DNA of 64,000 nucleotides from CAZFOB01 sp964520325. Its GTDB lineage: Bacteria > Actinomycetota > JAICYB01. The notes under the pieces were generated by a model. That model saw only the letters and a program-made list of their open reading frames with translations. It searched no databases and was not told where the DNA came from. Shown here piece after piece: positions 49,307 to 57,943 of the stretch (positions within the stretch are counted from its first letter, which is position 1; every line of letters starts with the position of its first letter). The DNA is taken from NCBI GenBank assembly GCA_964520325.1, contig CAZFOB010000014.1, positions 19,836 to 83,835 of the forward strand. The letters run 5' to 3'. A program made the position numbers and the translations under genes.

Positions 49307-50911
49307 TTGGCCAGACACATCTTCGTGACCGGGGGTGTGGCCTCCTCCCTCGGGAAGGGCATCTCCGCCGCTTCCATCGGACGACTGCTCCGGGCCCGAG
49401 GCCTGAACGTCGTGCTCCAGAAGATGGATCCGTACATCAATGTGGATCCGGGCACGATGAACCCGTTCCAGCACGGCGAGGTCTTCGTGACCGAGGACGG
49501 TGCCGAGACCGACCTCGACCTCGGCCACTACGAGCGGTTCGTCGACGTCAACCACACGAAAGCGTCGAATCTCACGACCGGACAGGTGTACCTGGCCGTG
49601 CTCCAGCGAGAGCGTCGTGGCGAGTTCCTCGGCGAGACCGTTCAGGTCATCCCACACATCACGAACGAGATCAAGGAGCGTATCCTCGCGCTCGGACGCG
49701 ATCCCGATATCGATGTCGTCATCACAGAGGTCGGCGGCACGGTCGGCGACATCGAGTCTCTCCCGTTCCTCGAGGCCATCCGCCAAGTGCGCCACGATGT
49801 CGGCCGGGAGAACGTCTTCTACGCCCACGTCTCGCTCGTCCCGTACCTCGCGCCGTCTGGTGAGCACAAGACGAAGCCGACCCAGCACTCCGTCGGGGCC
49901 CTTCGTTCCGTCGGTATCCAGCCCGACGCGATCCTCTGCCGCTCCGACCGCGAGATCGAGCTCTCGCTGAAGAACAAGATCGCACTCTTCTGTGACGTCG
50001 ATGCTGAAGCAGTCATCTCAGAGCCGGACGCGCCGAACGCATACGCTGTACCCCTCGACCTGCATCGGGAAGGCCTCGACCGTCAGATCGTCAAGCACCT
50101 CCAGCTCGGGGGTGGCGAGCCCGACCTCACCGAATGGCGGGACATCGTCGACCGCATGACCGCGCCCGTCGGCTCAGTGAAGATCGCGCTCGTCGGCAAG
50201 TACGTCGATCTGCCCGATGCGTATCTGTCGGTCACCGAATCGTTGCGGCACGCCGGCGCGCACCATCGAGTGAAGGTCGAGGTCCAGTGGATCGCGTCCG
50301 ACTCCTTGGTGGACGACGGCGCGCGTTTGGCCGACACGCACGGGATCCTCGTCCCCGGCGGCTTCGGCGTGCGCGGCTGGGAGGGCAAGATCGAAGCCGT
50401 CCGCTACGCCCGCACCGAAAACGTCCCCTACTTCGGGATCTGCCTGGGTCTGCAAGCTGCGGTCATCGAGTTCGCGCGTCACGTCTGCGGGATGGACGAC
50501 GCGGATTCGAGTGAGTTCAACGAGCAGTCCGAGCACCCGGTTATCGCGCTGCTCGAGTCCCAGCAGGGCGTGGAGGACATGGGCGGCACCATGAGGCTCG
50601 GCTCGTATCCGTGCGTGCTCCGCGAAGGCACGAAGGCCTTCGAGGCCTACGGCGAGCTACTCATCAACGAGCGTCATCGCCACCGCTACGAGGTCAACCC
50701 AGAGTTCCTGCCCAAGATCGAGGCCGATGGCCTGATCGCATCTGGAGCCTCGCCGGACGGCAAGCTCGTCGAGATCGTCGAGCTTCCCGATCATCCGTGG
50801 TTCGTCGCCGGACAGTTCCACCCAGAGTTCAAGTCGAGGCCCAACCGTCCACATCCGCTGTTCCGCGACTTCATCGGTGCCGCCGTCAAGCGCGCCGGCA
50901 TCACGTCGTAG
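49307..50911 (+). CDS. pyrG: CTP synthase
   Basis: 534 residues from TTG 49307. It makes CTP from UTP with ATP and glutamine. The synthetase half begins ARHIFVTGGVASSLGKGISA, with the ATP loop SSLGKGI and QKMDPYINVDPGTMNP. The glutaminase half has LVPGGFGVRGWEGK, the catalytic Cys in FGICLGLQAAVIE and the His/Glu in FHPEFKSRP. The 114-base upstream gap has a -10-like TAGCCT (49223-49228); its transcript would have a leader of about 70 bases. In mycobacteria pyrG follows mctB; here the envelope block separates them. Confidence 0.96.
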   Translation: MARHIFVTGGVASSLGKGISAASIGRLLRARGLNVVLQKMDPYINVDPGTMNPFQHGEVFVTEDGAETDLDLGHYERFVDVNHTKASNLTTGQVYLAVLQRERRGEFLGETVQVIPHITNEIKERILALGRDPDIDVVITEVGGTVGDIESLPFLEAIRQVRHDVGRENVFYAHVSLVPYLAPSGEHKTKPTQHSVGALRSVGIQPDAILCRSDREIELSLKNKIALFCDVDAEAVISEPDAPNAYAVPLDLHREGLDRQIVKHLQLGGGEPDLTEWRDIVDRMTAPVGSVKIALVGKYVDLPDAYLSVTESLRHAGAHHRVKVEVQWIASDSLVDDGARLADTHGILVPGGFGVRGWEGKIEAVRYARTENVPYFGICLGLQAAVIEFARHVCGMDDADSSEFNEQSEHPVIALLESQQGVEDMGGTMRLGSYPCVLREGTKAFEAYGELLINERHRHRYEVNPEFLPKIEADGLIASGASPDGKLVEIVELPDHPWFVAGQFHPEFKSRPNRPHPLFRDFIGAAVKRAGITS

Positions 50912-50921
50912 CGCAATCCCT

Positions 50922-52211
50922 TTAGCTGCCGGCGCCGATCAGGACAGGTGTTCCCGACGGTTGTGCGGTCTGATGTCGGCCCGCACGCCGTGCCCACCGA
51001 CGCACCGGTTCTTCGATGAAGGTGTGCGAGAGATAGCCGATCCCCACCGACAGCGGCGCGGCGATCGCTATGAGCACGACGAGATCGGCGCTGCTCGTGG
51101 TGCCCTTCTCCAAGCCGAGTGCCGGCCCGAGCGCCGAGATGAGGAGCTTGATCAGCGGCAGGTGGAAGAGGTACGTGCCGTACGAGACGGTGCCGAGGAA
51201 CCGGCTGACGCGATTGGCGACCGGAAGCTGCGCCACCTTCGGTGCGAGTGCCGTCGCGAGGACGAGCACCGCGAAGAAGAACATACGGTCGGCCGTCTTC
51301 GTCCAGGAGTCGAGTGGTCCCGACGCTCCCCGCATCCCTTCCCAGCCCCGGAGATACGCCACCGTCACGGCACCGAGAAAGGCGGCCGTCTGCACGAGAA
51401 CGGCGTTGGGCTGCACGATCGTGCGCTGTTCGCGCAGGCGCACGAAGAGCCATGCGCACGTCATCCCGATCGCGAAATGGCCGGCGTACGTGGGAAAGGC
51501 AAGAGCCATGCGCACCTGTCCTTGGGTCGCCCCGGCCCAGCCGACGCCGCCGCGATCGAGCAGCTGCGGAAGCTTCGTTGTGAACAGTTGCCATACCTCG
51601 GCCCCCACGACGGCGACGATCAGCCCGAGGAACGGCCGGCGCTGGTACCAGCCGGCCACGAAGGGGAGCGTGACGTAGAAGATGACCTCGACAGACATCG
51701 TCCACAGCGCGCCGTTGACCCCGAAGCCGATGTAGGTGTGGTGATGGGACTCCCCGTGCAGGAACAGCAGGTGTGAGAGCCACCCGCCGAGGCCGATGTC
51801 GCGTGCATCGAGGATCAGCGACACGACGTAGCTCACAACGAGCGCGACGTAGAACGCAGGCACGATCCTCGCCGCCCGGCGAAGCGCGTACGACCGCACG
51901 TCGCCGAGCGTGCCGTTCTGTACTGCGGGCAGGAACAGTACGAAACCGCTGACGATGAACAGCATGTCCACGCCCATGTACGACGAGCTGAACATGCTGC
52001 GAAGGAATCCTTCGTCGAGGGGGATCTTGCCGCCGAGCTCGTTCCAGCAGTGACCTAGCACGATCCACATCACGGCAAGGCCCCGGAAGCCATCGATCGA
52101 CGGCACGCGCAGCGCTCGGGCGCGTGACTTTCGGCCAACGGCGTCGCCGGCGCGCGCCGTTTGACGCTCGGCCGTCTCGCTTCGTCGACGAAGGGTCGCC
52201 AGATCCCTCAT
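50922..52211 (-). CDS. Acyltransferase 3 family membrane protein
   Basis: 429 residues from ATG 52211. About ten membrane helices. The family motif is RGLAVMWIVLGHCWNELG with the likely catalytic His, plus SFSSSYMGVDMLFIVSGFVLF (split in the sequence) and MSVEVIFYVTLPF. It O-acetylates or acylates sugars or peptidoglycan, but the acceptor is not shown. It is divergent from xerD, with 84 bases between starts, and tail-to-tail with pyrG (ten bases). It replaces the Nudix gene of the mycobacterial order. Confidence 0.85.
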   Translation of the reverse strand: MRDLATLRRRSETAERQTARAGDAVGRKSRARALRVPSIDGFRGLAVMWIVLGHCWNELGGKIPLDEGFLRSMFSSSYMGVDMLFIVSGFVLFLPAVQNGTLGDVRSYALRRAARIVPAFYVALVVSYVVSLILDARDIGLGGWLSHLLFLHGESHHHTYIGFGVNGALWTMSVEVIFYVTLPFVAGWYQRRPFLGLIVAVVGAEVWQLFTTKLPQLLDRGGVGWAGATQGQVRMALAFPTYAGHFAIGMTCAWLFVRLREQRTIVQPNAVLVQTAAFLGAVTVAYLRGWEGMRGASGPLDSWTKTADRMFFFAVLVLATALAPKVAQLPVANRVSRFLGTVSYGTYLFHLPLIKLLISALGPALGLEKGTTSSADLVVLIAIAAPLSVGIGYLSHTFIEEPVRRWARRAGRHQTAQPSGTPVLIGAGS

Positions 52212-52283
52212 GAGGCCTTCAACGCTAACGCGGCCGGGACGACGACCCGAAATGCCATCCGTGTGATTCGGGTGCAGCCCGCG

Positions 52284-52289
52284 TAGTCT
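52284..52289 (+). promoter_or_regulatory. Probable -10 of leaderless xerD promoter
   Basis: TAGTCT, six bases before ATG 52296, no ribosome binding site. Confidence 0.55.
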
Positions 52290-52295
52290 CGGTTG

Positions 52296-53240
52296 ATGAA
52301 GAGTGAGATCCCGGCCGTCCCCGAGCTTCTGCGGGCGTCGGCTGAGACCTTCGAGGATTACCTGCGTGTCGAGCGTGGATCGTCGCCGGCGACGATCGTG
52401 GCGTACAAGAAAGATCTCAAGCGCTACCTGCTGCTTCTCACGCGGATGGGGGTGTGTGCGGTCGGTGAGGTCAAGCCGGCCCACGTGATCGCTGCGCTCG
52501 AAGAGCGGGCGAAGGCCGGTGCTGCCGCCTCCACACTCAATCGCACTCTCGCAGCGATCCGCCACTACCACCGGTTCTGCGTCCGCGAGGGTCTGGCAGC
52601 CGTCAACCCGGCGGCGCTCGTCGACGGTCCGAACCGCGGCCTGTCGCTGCCGAAAGCTCTGGACGAGCAACACGTGACCAAGATCATCGAAGCCGCTTCG
52701 GGCACCGCTCCGCGTGGCTTGCGCGACCGCGCGATGCTCGAGTTGCTCTACGGTGCAGGTCTGCGCGCCTCAGAGCTCGTCGGGCTGGACGTCGATGACG
52801 TCGACCTCGACGAGCGGACGGTGCGGTGTCTCGGGAAGGGCAACAAGGAGCGGATCGTTCCGATCGGCGGCCCGGCCGCCGACGCGATCAGCGTCTACCG
52901 ACGCGAAGGCCGGCGCGAGCTCAGCTCTGCGAAGCGGTCGACCCCGGCGCTCTTCCTGAACGCCGCAGGCGGCCGGCTGTCCAGGCAAAGCGCCTGGTCG
53001 CTGGTCAAGCGCTACGCGGCGGCTGTGGATCCGCACGCTTCGGTCTTTCCACACGCGTTCAGACACTCGTTCGCCACACACTTGGTCGCGCGAGGTGCCG
53101 ACATCCGAGTCGTCCAAGAGGCGCTGGGCCACGCCCGACTCTCGACCACGCAGGTGTATACCCTTGTGAGCAGAGAGAAGTTGAAGGACGTCTACGAGGA
53201 CGCACATCCACGTGCGCGCCGTCGGCCATCTTCATCATGA
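52296..53240 (+). CDS. xerD: Tyrosine recombinase XerD
   Basis: 314 residues from ATG 52296 (TTG 52293 adds one). It resolves chromosome dimers at dif with XerC. N-terminal SAM-like core-binding domain (about 15-100), then the catalytic domain with Arg in GAGLRASELVGL, Lys in LGKGNKERIVPI, HAFRHSFATHL, LGHARLSTTQVYT with the Tyr nucleophile. The start fits the leaderless pattern. Followed by a DksA-like gene. Confidence 0.95.
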   Translation: MKSEIPAVPELLRASAETFEDYLRVERGSSPATIVAYKKDLKRYLLLLTRMGVCAVGEVKPAHVIAALEERAKAGAAASTLNRTLAAIRHYHRFCVREGLAAVNPAALVDGPNRGLSLPKALDEQHVTKIIEAASGTAPRGLRDRAMLELLYGAGLRASELVGLDVDDVDLDERTVRCLGKGNKERIVPIGGPAADAISVYRREGRRELSSAKRSTPALFLNAAGGRLSRQSAWSLVKRYAAAVDPHASVFPHAFRHSFATHLVARGADIRVVQEALGHARLSTTQVYTLVSREKLKDVYEDAHPRARRRPSSS

Positions 53241-53280
53241 ACCCGGCCGGCTGACGCGACGTTATGGGAGGCGGCACGCA

Positions 53281-53631
53281 TTGGAACAAGCCACGATCGA
53301 TGCCCTCCGTCGTCGTTTGGACGACGAGCGCACGCACCTGCTCACTCAGCTCGCCGACATGGGCGTCGACCCCACGACCGGGGCACCCGACGGTGACCAG
53401 TTCGAGCAGGGCTTCGCCGACAGCGGCCAGAGCACGGCCGAGAAGGCGCGCATGCTGTCGATGACCGAAGGCGTCTTCGAGAGCTTGCGAGAAGTCGACG
53501 ACGCTCTCGTGCGGATGACGAAGGGGACGTACGGGGTCTGTGAGTCGTGTCACAAGCCCATCGGCGACGAGCGGCTCGATGCACGTCCTGTCGCGAGCCT
53601 CTGCCTCGACTGTAAGCGCCGCGCGGGCTGA
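53281..53631 (+). CDS. DksA/TraR-type zinc-finger protein
   Basis: 116 residues from TTG 53281, with GGGAGG nine bases upstream. An N-terminal helical hairpin (about 1-80) and a C-terminal C4 zinc finger, CESC and CLDC separated by about 19 residues. Similar proteins modulate RNA polymerase or are involved in stress; the DksA-type acidic tip (DxxDxA) is not obvious, so the exact role is unknown. Confidence 0.8.
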   Translation: MEQATIDALRRRLDDERTHLLTQLADMGVDPTTGAPDGDQFEQGFADSGQSTAEKARMLSMTEGVFESLREVDDALVRMTKGTYGVCESCHKPIGDERLDARPVASLCLDCKRRAG

Positions 53632-53640
53632 CGGAGCCTC

Positions 53641-54273
53641 GTGCTCGGCGATACATCGCTCCTCGACGCGATCGTCGCACTCGCTGTGCTCTTGGTGAGC
53701 GTGATCATCCACGAGAACGCGCACGGCCTTGCTGCGCTCGCGCTCGGCGACGACACGGCGAAGCAGGCCGGACGGCTCACGATGAATCCGGTGAAGCACC
53801 TGGACCTCGTCGGTTCGGTCATCGTCCCGGCGGCGTTGTTCTTCTCCGGAGTCGGGATGTTCGGGTACGCCAAGCCCGTGCCCGTCACGCCGTCCAAGCT
53901 GCGAGGAACCGACCGAACGGGCTTCGCGCTTGTCGCTGCCGCCGGTCCGGCGTCCAATCTGATCCTCGTGTTCATCGCTGCAACCTTGTTGAAGGGCCTC
54001 GAACCCGCGTCGACCTCATGGTTGACCAAGGTGCTCGTCTATGCCTTCGAATGGAATCTGCTGCTGGCGGCGTTCAACCTGCTGCCGATCCCGCCGCTCG
54101 ACGGATCTCGCTTCCTGCGGGTGTTCCTGAACCCACAGGGACGTCAGGTCCTCGACAAGGTTGAGCCCTTTGGGTTCCTGATCCTGTTCGTGCTGATCTT
54201 CATGCTGGGGGAGCCGCTCTTCCGGGTGGTCGGCCTTATCCAGAACGGCCTCGTGCGATTGCTGCCCCTGTAA
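53641..54273 (+). CDS. Site-2 protease (M50) family membrane metalloprotease
   Basis: 210 residues from GTG 53641, five or six membrane helices. The zinc site is IIHENAHGLAAL (HExxH) with the third ligand Asp in NLLPIPPLDGSR. The gene pair M50 and scpA is common in many bacteria. No PDZ or CBS domain. Substrate unknown. Confidence 0.88.
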   Translation: MLGDTSLLDAIVALAVLLVSVIIHENAHGLAALALGDDTAKQAGRLTMNPVKHLDLVGSVIVPAALFFSGVGMFGYAKPVPVTPSKLRGTDRTGFALVAAAGPASNLILVFIAATLLKGLEPASTSWLTKVLVYAFEWNLLLAAFNLLPIPPLDGSRFLRVFLNPQGRQVLDKVEPFGFLILFVLIFMLGEPLFRVVGLIQNGLVRLLPL

Positions 54274-54285
54274 GCCGGCCGGGCC

Positions 54286-54291
54286 TATCCT
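54286..54291 (+). promoter_or_regulatory. Possible -10 of scpA promoter
   Basis: TATCCT, nine bases before ATG 54301, no ribosome binding site. Confidence 0.4.
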
Positions 54292-54300
54292 CGAACTGCG

Positions 54301-55050
54301 ATGAGTGCTTACGAGGTCAAACTGGAGCCGCTGCTCGGGGGTCCCGATGGGGGAGTCCTCTTCGAGGGGCCGTTCCAGCTCCTGCTCTCGCTGATCGGCG
54401 AACAGCGACTCGACGTCTGCGACATCCCGATCGCGCGCCTGACCGAGGACTACCTGGCGCACCTGCAACGCATGGACCACGCGGACCTCGAGGTGACGAC
54501 CGAGTTCCTCGTCGTTGCCGCCACGCTCTTGGCTCTCAAGGTGAAAGCGCTGCTCCCGCGCCCGCGGAGCGGCGACGGCGAGGAGGAAGACGAGGTTGAA
54601 CGTGACCTGCTCATCTCCCGGCTGCTCGAGACGCAGACATTCCGGACGGCCGGCGATCATCTGACCGCGCTCTTGCTCGGGGGCGACCGTCGCTTCCCCG
54701 GGAAGCCGTCGGTCGACGACGAAGCGCTGCGACGTCTACCCGACCTTGCCGACATTTCGCCCGCCGACCTCGCTCGCGTGCTTGTTGAGATCGTGCGGGA
54801 TACGTTCCGCACCGTCGACACCTCGAAGATCGTCGTCGACCAGGTCTCCACTCAGGAGGCGGCCGTCGAGCTCGTGCGCTTGCTCGAGCGCGGCCCGGCG
54901 AGGTTCCGCAATGTCGTCGACGGACGCAACCTCGCGTGGTCGGTTGCGCTGTTCCTCGCGGTGCTCGAGCTCGCCATGCGGGGCGAGATCGAGCTCAGCG
55001 AGGGCATGACGGTCGGTGAGCTCGAGTTGAAGCTTGCCCGCGCGTCATGA
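54301..55050 (+). CDS. scpA: Segregation and condensation protein A
   Basis: 249 residues. The kleisin of the SMC-ScpAB condensin. It has the family pattern FEGPFQLLLSLIGEQRLDV, then DIPIARLTEDYLAHL, FLVVAATLLALKVKALLP and a C-terminal winged helix (about 190-249). Overlaps scpB by ATGA. Confidence 0.95.
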   Translation: MSAYEVKLEPLLGGPDGGVLFEGPFQLLLSLIGEQRLDVCDIPIARLTEDYLAHLQRMDHADLEVTTEFLVVAATLLALKVKALLPRPRSGDGEEEDEVERDLLISRLLETQTFRTAGDHLTALLLGGDRRFPGKPSVDDEALRRLPDLADISPADLARVLVEIVRDTFRTVDTSKIVVDQVSTQEAAVELVRLLERGPARFRNVVDGRNLAWSVALFLAVLELAMRGEIELSEGMTVGELELKLARAS

Positions 55051-55724
55051 ATCGCGTTACCGCTGCTCTCGTCGAGGCGATCCTGTTCGCTACGCCCGAG
55101 CCCGTGCGTCCACACGACATCGCCGCCGCGTTCGGCGTGACGGGCGACGACGTCGTCGTCGTCGTCGAGGCACTACGACGCGCCTACGAGGAGCGGGGTA
55201 GTGGTCTCGAGCTCCGGCGCGTCGGGGATGCATATCGCATCTACACGCGCGACGAGCACGCTGATGCCGTCGGATACTTCGCGAATCGCGCGCGTGTGGG
55301 ACGCCTCTCGCGTCCGGCGCTCGAGACGCTTGCGATCGTCGCGTATCGTCAGCCGGTCACGCGTGGTGAGATCTCGCGCATCCGGGGTGTGAATGTCGAC
55401 TCGGTGCTCCAGACCCTCGCGGAGCGCGGATTGATCTTTGAGACCGGACGAGACCCCGGCCCGGGGAGGGCGCCGCTCTACGCGACCACGCCGTTGTTCC
55501 TCGAGAAGATCGGTCTCGGCACGATCTCCGAGCTTCCGCCGCTCAGTTCCTTCGCCCCCGATGCCGGGGTGGCCGCCGACATCGAACGAGCACTCACACC
55601 GCGATCCGCCAAGGGGCCCGATGGCGGGCCTGATGCCAAGTCCGATGCCAAGTCCGATGACGGACAGGATCAGCTCGATCTCCTGGCGCCTCCTGGACAA
55701 CCGCAGCCGGCACCCGAAGCATGA
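55047..55724 (+). CDS. scpB: Segregation and condensation protein B
   Basis: 225 residues. Two winged-helix domains (about 5-80, 88-165) with RPALETLAIVAYRQPVTRGE and IRGVNVDSVLQTLAERGLI. The C-terminal tail (about 185-225) is charged and includes a 12-base duplication (55632-55655) giving DAKS twice. It binds ScpA. Overlaps scpA and rluB by ATGA. Confidence 0.94.
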   Translation: MNRVTAALVEAILFATPEPVRPHDIAAAFGVTGDDVVVVVEALRRAYEERGSGLELRRVGDAYRIYTRDEHADAVGYFANRARVGRLSRPALETLAIVAYRQPVTRGEISRIRGVNVDSVLQTLAERGLIFETGRDPGPGRAPLYATTPLFLEKIGLGTISELPPLSSFAPDAGVAADIERALTPRSAKGPDGGPDAKSDAKSDDGQDQLDLLAPPGQPQPAPEA

Positions 55725-56458
55725 GCGCTCCGGAGGGCGAGCGATTGCAGAAGTCGTTGGCGCGCGCCGGATTCGGTTCCCGACGAGCCTGCGAGGAACT
55801 CATACGGAAGGGCCGTGTCCGCGTCAACGGAAAACCGGTCGAGCTCGGTCGGCGTGTGGATCCCGAGAACGATGTGGTCACCGTCAACGGCAAGAGGGCG
55901 GCGATCTCCACGACGCACGTCTATCTCGTGTTGAACAAGCCGGCCGGGGTCGTGTCGACTGCGAATGATCCACAAGGGCGCGCGAAAGTGGTCGATCTGG
56001 TTCCGAAGGAGCCGCGGGTGTTCCCCGTCGGACGACTCGATCTCGACAGTTCGGGACTCCTGCTGCTGACCAACGACGGAGCGTTCGCGAATCACATCGC
56101 GCACCCGCGCTACGGCGTGACGAAGACCTACGTCGCGCAGGTGAAGGGGAGCGTCGGGAGTAGCGTCGCACGCAAGCTCGTGCGCGGCGTCGCGCTCGAC
56201 GATGGTGAAGCTCGAGCCGACTCCGCGAAGCTGCAAGCATCGGGACGAGGGTCGACGCTGATCGAGATCACAGTGAGGGAAGGACGCAACCGCCTCGTTC
56301 GACGGATGCTCGAGAAGCTGAACTTCGAGGTGCTGAGCCTGATGCGAACCGGGATCGGGCCGCTTCGACTCGGACGCCTGAAGGAGGGCGACTGGCGCAC
56401 GCTCAAAGCGAACGAAGTGCGCGACCTGCTCGAAACACTGCCAGAACCGCACGCTTAG
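55721..56458 (+). CDS. rluB: Pseudouridine synthase, RluB/RsuA type
   Basis: 245 residues. N-terminal S4 domain (ERLQKSLARAGFGSRRACEE), then the catalytic domain with the Asp in GRLDLDSSGLLLLTNDG and REGRNRLVRRMLEKL. It isomerises a uridine in rRNA, probably in 23S. The place after scpB is the same as in many Gram-positives. The stop TAG is also part of a -10-like TAGACT for aroH. Confidence 0.94.
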   Translation: MSAPEGERLQKSLARAGFGSRRACEELIRKGRVRVNGKPVELGRRVDPENDVVTVNGKRAAISTTHVYLVLNKPAGVVSTANDPQGRAKVVDLVPKEPRVFPVGRLDLDSSGLLLLTNDGAFANHIAHPRYGVTKTYVAQVKGSVGSSVARKLVRGVALDDGEARADSAKLQASGRGSTLIEITVREGRNRLVRRMLEKLNFEVLSLMRTGIGPLRLGRLKEGDWRTLKANEVRDLLETLPEPHA

Positions 56459-56470
56459 ACTGGCTCCATC

Positions 56471-56836
56471 ATGGAGCGCCTTTATGCGGTGCGCGGTGCC
56501 GTCAACCTCTCCGAGGACACGCGCGAACTAGTGCTCTCGAGCACGCAGACGCTGCTCGATGAGCTGCTCGCTCGCAACCAGATCGGCCGGGACCAGATCG
56601 TCAGCATCATCTTCACGGCGACCGACGACATCCACAGTGAATTTCCGGCGGCGGCTGCGCGTTTGATGGGCCTCGACGGTGTCCCGTTGATGTGTGCGCG
56701 AGAGCTCGAGATCGAAAGTGGCCTCGCGATCCCGCGATGCATCCGCGTTCTGATGCACTACTACGGAGGCGCGCCGCCGCAGCCCGTGTACCTCGGCGAC
56801 ACCCCGAGGCTGCTCGAACCGCCAGATCCGGCCTAA
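56471..56836 (+). CDS. aroH: Chorismate mutase, AroH type
   Basis: 121 residues. Trimeric Bacillus-type enzyme converting chorismate to prephenate. Signature VRGAVNLSEDT, IIFTATDDIHSEFPAAAAR with the active-site Arg and Cys region CARELEI, and IRVLMHYY. TAGACT (56456-56461) is nine bases before the ATG and may be its own -10. Prephenate then passes to tyrA, three bases downstream. Confidence 0.95.
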   Translation: MERLYAVRGAVNLSEDTRELVLSSTQTLLDELLARNQIGRDQIVSIIFTATDDIHSEFPAAAARLMGLDGVPLMCARELEIESGLAIPRCIRVLMHYYGGAPPQPVYLGDTPRLLEPPDPA

Positions 56837-56839
56837 GGC

Positions 56840-57943
56840 GTGACCGTCAAGATCCTCATCGTGGGGACGGGTTTGATCGGCGGCTCCATCGGGTTGGCCC
56901 TGAAGAGGACGGTGAAGGCTGAAGGTGCAACGACGGTGATCGGCTACGACGCTTCACGGGCCACTGCCGAAGCCGCATGTGCCGGGGGTGCCATCGACGC
57001 AGTTGCGACCGACCTCGCCTCAGGCGCTGCCGATGCTGATCTCATCATCGTCGCGACTCCGGTCGGCGAAGTGCTTCCGACCGTCGAGCAGATCGCATCC
57101 ACCGCGAGGCCGGGCGTCGTCGTCACCGATGTGGGATCGACGAAAGCAGCGATCGTGAGTACCGCCGAAGCTCTGCTCGGACCCGGTCGCTCGTTCGTCG
57201 GCGGACACCCGATGGCGGGGACCGAAGGAGAAGGGATCGATTCCGCGCGCGCCGATCTTTTCGAGGGAGCGCTCTGGATACTCGCTCCCACGAAAGCGAC
57301 GGACCCCGATGCATACCGTGAGGTCAATTCCTTGGTCGGACGACTCGGCGCCAACGTGCTGGCGCTCGATCCGATCGAGCACGATCGCCTGGTGGCGCTT
57401 GTGAGCCATCTCCCGTACGCGATCGCGACCGCGCTGATGGTCGTCGCTGCGGGCGAAGACGACGCGCGCTTGTTCCGCGCCGCCGCTGGATCGTTCCGCG
57501 ACGTCACGCGCAGCGCCGGAAGCAATCCGCGCATCTGGCGCGACATCTTTGCGACCAACCGCGACGCGGTCGTCCGCGAGCTCGACCAGTTTGTGAACGC
57601 ATTGAGCACATTGCGGTCCGCGGTCAAGGACGGACGTTGGGACGACTTCGACGCACTCGTCGCGACGGCGCGCGACGCACGCCGGCGGCTGCCCGCGAAG
57701 GGAGAACGTGCACCGGTCGATCCGGTTGTGGTCGAGGTGGGTATCCCCGATCGCGCCGGTGTGCTCGCGGAGGTCACGACGGCGGTCGGAGAGGCCGGCA
57801 TCAACATCGAGGACCTCTGGGTCGACCACACGCCCGGAGGCGGCGTGCTCCGGTTGCTCGTCGACGGTCATCAGCTCGCCCAACGGACGGCCGAGCTCCT
57901 CGCCGGTAAGGGCTTCCGGACGACGATCGTCGAAGAGCAATGA
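56840..57943 (+). CDS. tyrA: Prephenate dehydrogenase with C-terminal ACT domain
   Basis: 367 residues from GTG 56840. The NAD(P) loop is LIVGTGLIGGSIGLALK, and the catalytic His region is VALVSHLPYAIATAL, with FVGGHPMAGTEGEGI. An ACT domain at about 285-367 (VEVGIPDRAGVLAEVTTAVG) suggests feedback by an aromatic amino acid. It makes hydroxyphenylpyruvate for tyrosine. The stop overlaps the aroA ATG. Confidence 0.95.
   Translation: MTVKILIVGTGLIGGSIGLALKRTVKAEGATTVIGYDASRATAEAACAGGAIDAVATDLASGAADADLIIVATPVGEVLPTVEQIASTARPGVVVTDVGSTKAAIVSTAEALLGPGRSFVGGHPMAGTEGEGIDSARADLFEGALWILAPTKATDPDAYREVNSLVGRLGANVLALDPIEHDRLVALVSHLPYAIATALMVVAAGEDDARLFRAAAGSFRDVTRSAGSNPRIWRDIFATNRDAVVRELDQFVNALSTLRSAVKDGRWDDFDALVATARDARRRLPAKGERAPVDPVVVEVGIPDRAGVLAEVTTAVGEAGINIEDLWVDHTPGGGVLRLLVDGHQLAQRTAELLAGKGFRTTIVEEQ

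Noticed and set aside
52296..53240. xerD as an integrase of a mobile element
   Set aside because: Location after pyrG and before scpA matches the chromosomal XerD position, and no element genes surround it.
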